Part shown: in pieces, positions 5,768 through 6,674 of the stretch
Layout of the letters: each line of letters starts with the position of its first letter
Position numbering within the stretch: the stretch's first letter is position 1
Assembly: GCA_026992595.1 (NCBI GenBank)
Contig: JALWZW010000024.1
Span: forward strand, 1-6,674
DNA: 6,674 nucleotides
Direction: 5' to 3'
DNA from: Microcaldota archaeon
GTDB taxonomy: Archaea; Micrarchaeota; Micrarchaeia; Anstonellales; Bilamarchaeaceae
Translations under genes and position numbers: made by a program
Notes under the pieces: model-generated
Database searches by the model: none
Seen by the model: the letters and a program-made list of their open reading frames with translations, nothing else
What the model was told of the DNA's origin: nothing

Positions 5768-6674
5768 GCCGTCTCGCTTCCCGGTTTATACATTCTTACT
5801 CCGTAATCCGCAGTACCTGCTTGCCACCAATTAGAGTACCTCTCCGCTATCTGTTCTTCAATAGGGCGCGCCAATCTTATCGCTTTCTCCACATGCCTCT
5901 TCTCTATAAATTCTCTCTCTTCCTCTTTTGCAAGGTCCCCTGCCAATCTTATTATTCCTGAAAGGTTTCTTAATCTGAGAGTCAGCCCTTTTACTCCGTC
6001 TATTCTTTTGGCCATCTTTCGCGCCTCTTCTATTAGAGCCAAAACCGCGCTTCTGTTTGCATGAGGAATCCTGCCGTCTTTCACAATCTCCTGCGCCACA
6101 AACTGAACAAATTTTTTCCTGTTCTTTTCGTTATCCTCTGCATAGGAGCGCATCAGCACTTCATACCCTTCCCCTCTTATTCTGGACCTTAAGGGTGGGA
6201 TTATACCGCCCAAATCGTTTATATTGCAGGCACCTACTAAAATAAAATCACAGGGCACCTTTTCCACGCGCACCGCAGCCCCTGAACTCATGGGGTTTCT
6301 TCCCACAATGGTGCATGCCTTTTCCTGCATTGCTGTTAGTAAATGCCTCTGCACCTCTCCTAATGTGGAAAGTTCATCTATAAAAAGCACTCCTTCATGC
6401 GCTTCATGCACCGCGCCTGCAACCACCCTTCTATATGAGGGTGTCCCTAATTGAGGGTGGCTGCCGTAAGGGTCATGCCTTATATCTCCCAATAACTCTG
6501 TTTCTGTGCTTCCTGTTGCTTGAACAAAGGTGCTTCTTTTTAGCGGCACTATTACTTTTCTTTTGGATTTTTTGTTCCTTTCTTCTAATTTCTTCAATTC
6601 TGCTTGGGAAAGCATAAGAACGCGGCCGTCCGGCTGGATTTCATACATCACTATTTCTTCTCTTCCTCCTATAT
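5764..6674 (-). CDS. LonB-like AAA+ ATPase lacking protease domain (5' end off right edge)
   Basis: The visible part is the second half of a LonB-type AAA+ ATPase. The frame is open to the window edge, so the Walker A region and true start lie outside. Residues are numbered from the GTG at 6651. The lead-in ATGSTETELLGDIRHDPYG (45-63) is followed by Walker B VLFIDEL (88-94), sensor 1 at ACNIND (141-146), arginine finger LRSRIRGEGYEVLM (154-167) and sensor 2 LTLRLRNLSGIIRLAGDLA (223-241). In LonB a serine/lysine S16 protease domain should follow. Here the protein ends about 30 residues later, after QIAERYSNWW and PGSETA, and the stop overlaps the exchanger start. No S16 remnant is seen in the other frames downstream. 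It may be an ATPase of the LonB family without peptidase function, or may work with a separate peptidase. The ATPase family is secure; the role is unknown. Confidence 0.85.
   Translation of the reverse strand, partial: IGGREEIVMYEIQPDGRVLMLSQAELKKLEERNKKSKRKVIVPLKRSTFVQATGSTETELLGDIRHDPYGSHPQLGTPSYRRVVAGAVHEAHEGVLFIDELSTLGEVQRHLLTAMQEKACTIVGRNPMSSGAAVRVEKVPCDFILVGACNINDLGGIIPPLRSRIRGEGYEVLMRSYAEDNEKNRKKFVQFVAQEIVKDGRIPHANRSAVLALIEEARKMAKRIDGVKGLTLRLRNLSGIIRLAGDLAKEEEREFIEKRHVEKAIRLARPIEEQIAERYSNWWQAGTADYGVRMYKPGSETA

Noticed and set aside
6648..6651. GTG/ATG codons that could be taken as the start of a short complete LonB-like gene
   Set aside because: The frame stays open to the window edge, and a protein starting here would lack Walker A and the first part of the AAA+ domain. 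The GGAGG at 6669-6665 is about 13 bases away from the GTG, too far for a good ribosome site. The gene most likely continues beyond the window.

Overview
The window looks archaeal. Four features point the same way. One is a short secreted-type protein beginning with a class III (archaellin/type IV pilin-like) signal peptide, K-G-QAAMEF. The second is an isoleucyl-tRNA synthetase with the HPGT form of the HIGH motif. The third is a tRNA-Thr without an encoded CCA and with U73. The fourth is a set of TATA-like boxes with little Shine-Dalgarno use. The exact KGQAAMEF start is common in DPANN-type archaea (Diapherotrites, Micrarchaeota and relatives), so that is my best guess at lineage. It is inference only, because no marker here fixes the phylum.

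Layout, left to right. At 1-106 is the N-terminal end of an unrecognised basic protein on the minus strand, with an archaeal box A placed for leaderless initiation. At 160-231 is tRNA-Thr(CGU), minus strand. At 259-1380 is a GAF-GGDEF diguanylate cyclase, minus strand, with a complete active site and inhibitory site. The divergent intergenic region 1381-1544 holds a perfect 23-bp tandem repeat carrying TATA boxes, then a second TATA box and a small hairpin. IleRS (1545-4319, plus) follows, and its stop overlaps the GTG start of the pilin-like protein (4316-4795, plus). A 48-bp convergent gap separates this pair from a minus-strand pair: a LonB-like AAA+ ATPase entering from the right edge (to 5764), whose stop overlaps the start of a Na+/Ca2+ exchanger-family protein (4844-5767).

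How the genes may work together. IleRS and tRNA-Thr are translation housekeeping. The pilin-like protein is probably expressed by coupling to IleRS rather than as part of a pilus operon. The LonB-like protein lacks the Lon protease domain entirely and is translationally coupled to the cation exchanger, which suggests a membrane-associated ATPase/transporter pair rather than a conventional LonB protease. The diguanylate cyclase is the most unexpected gene, because c-di-GMP enzymes are rare in archaea. No effector, phosphodiesterase or second cyclase is visible here.
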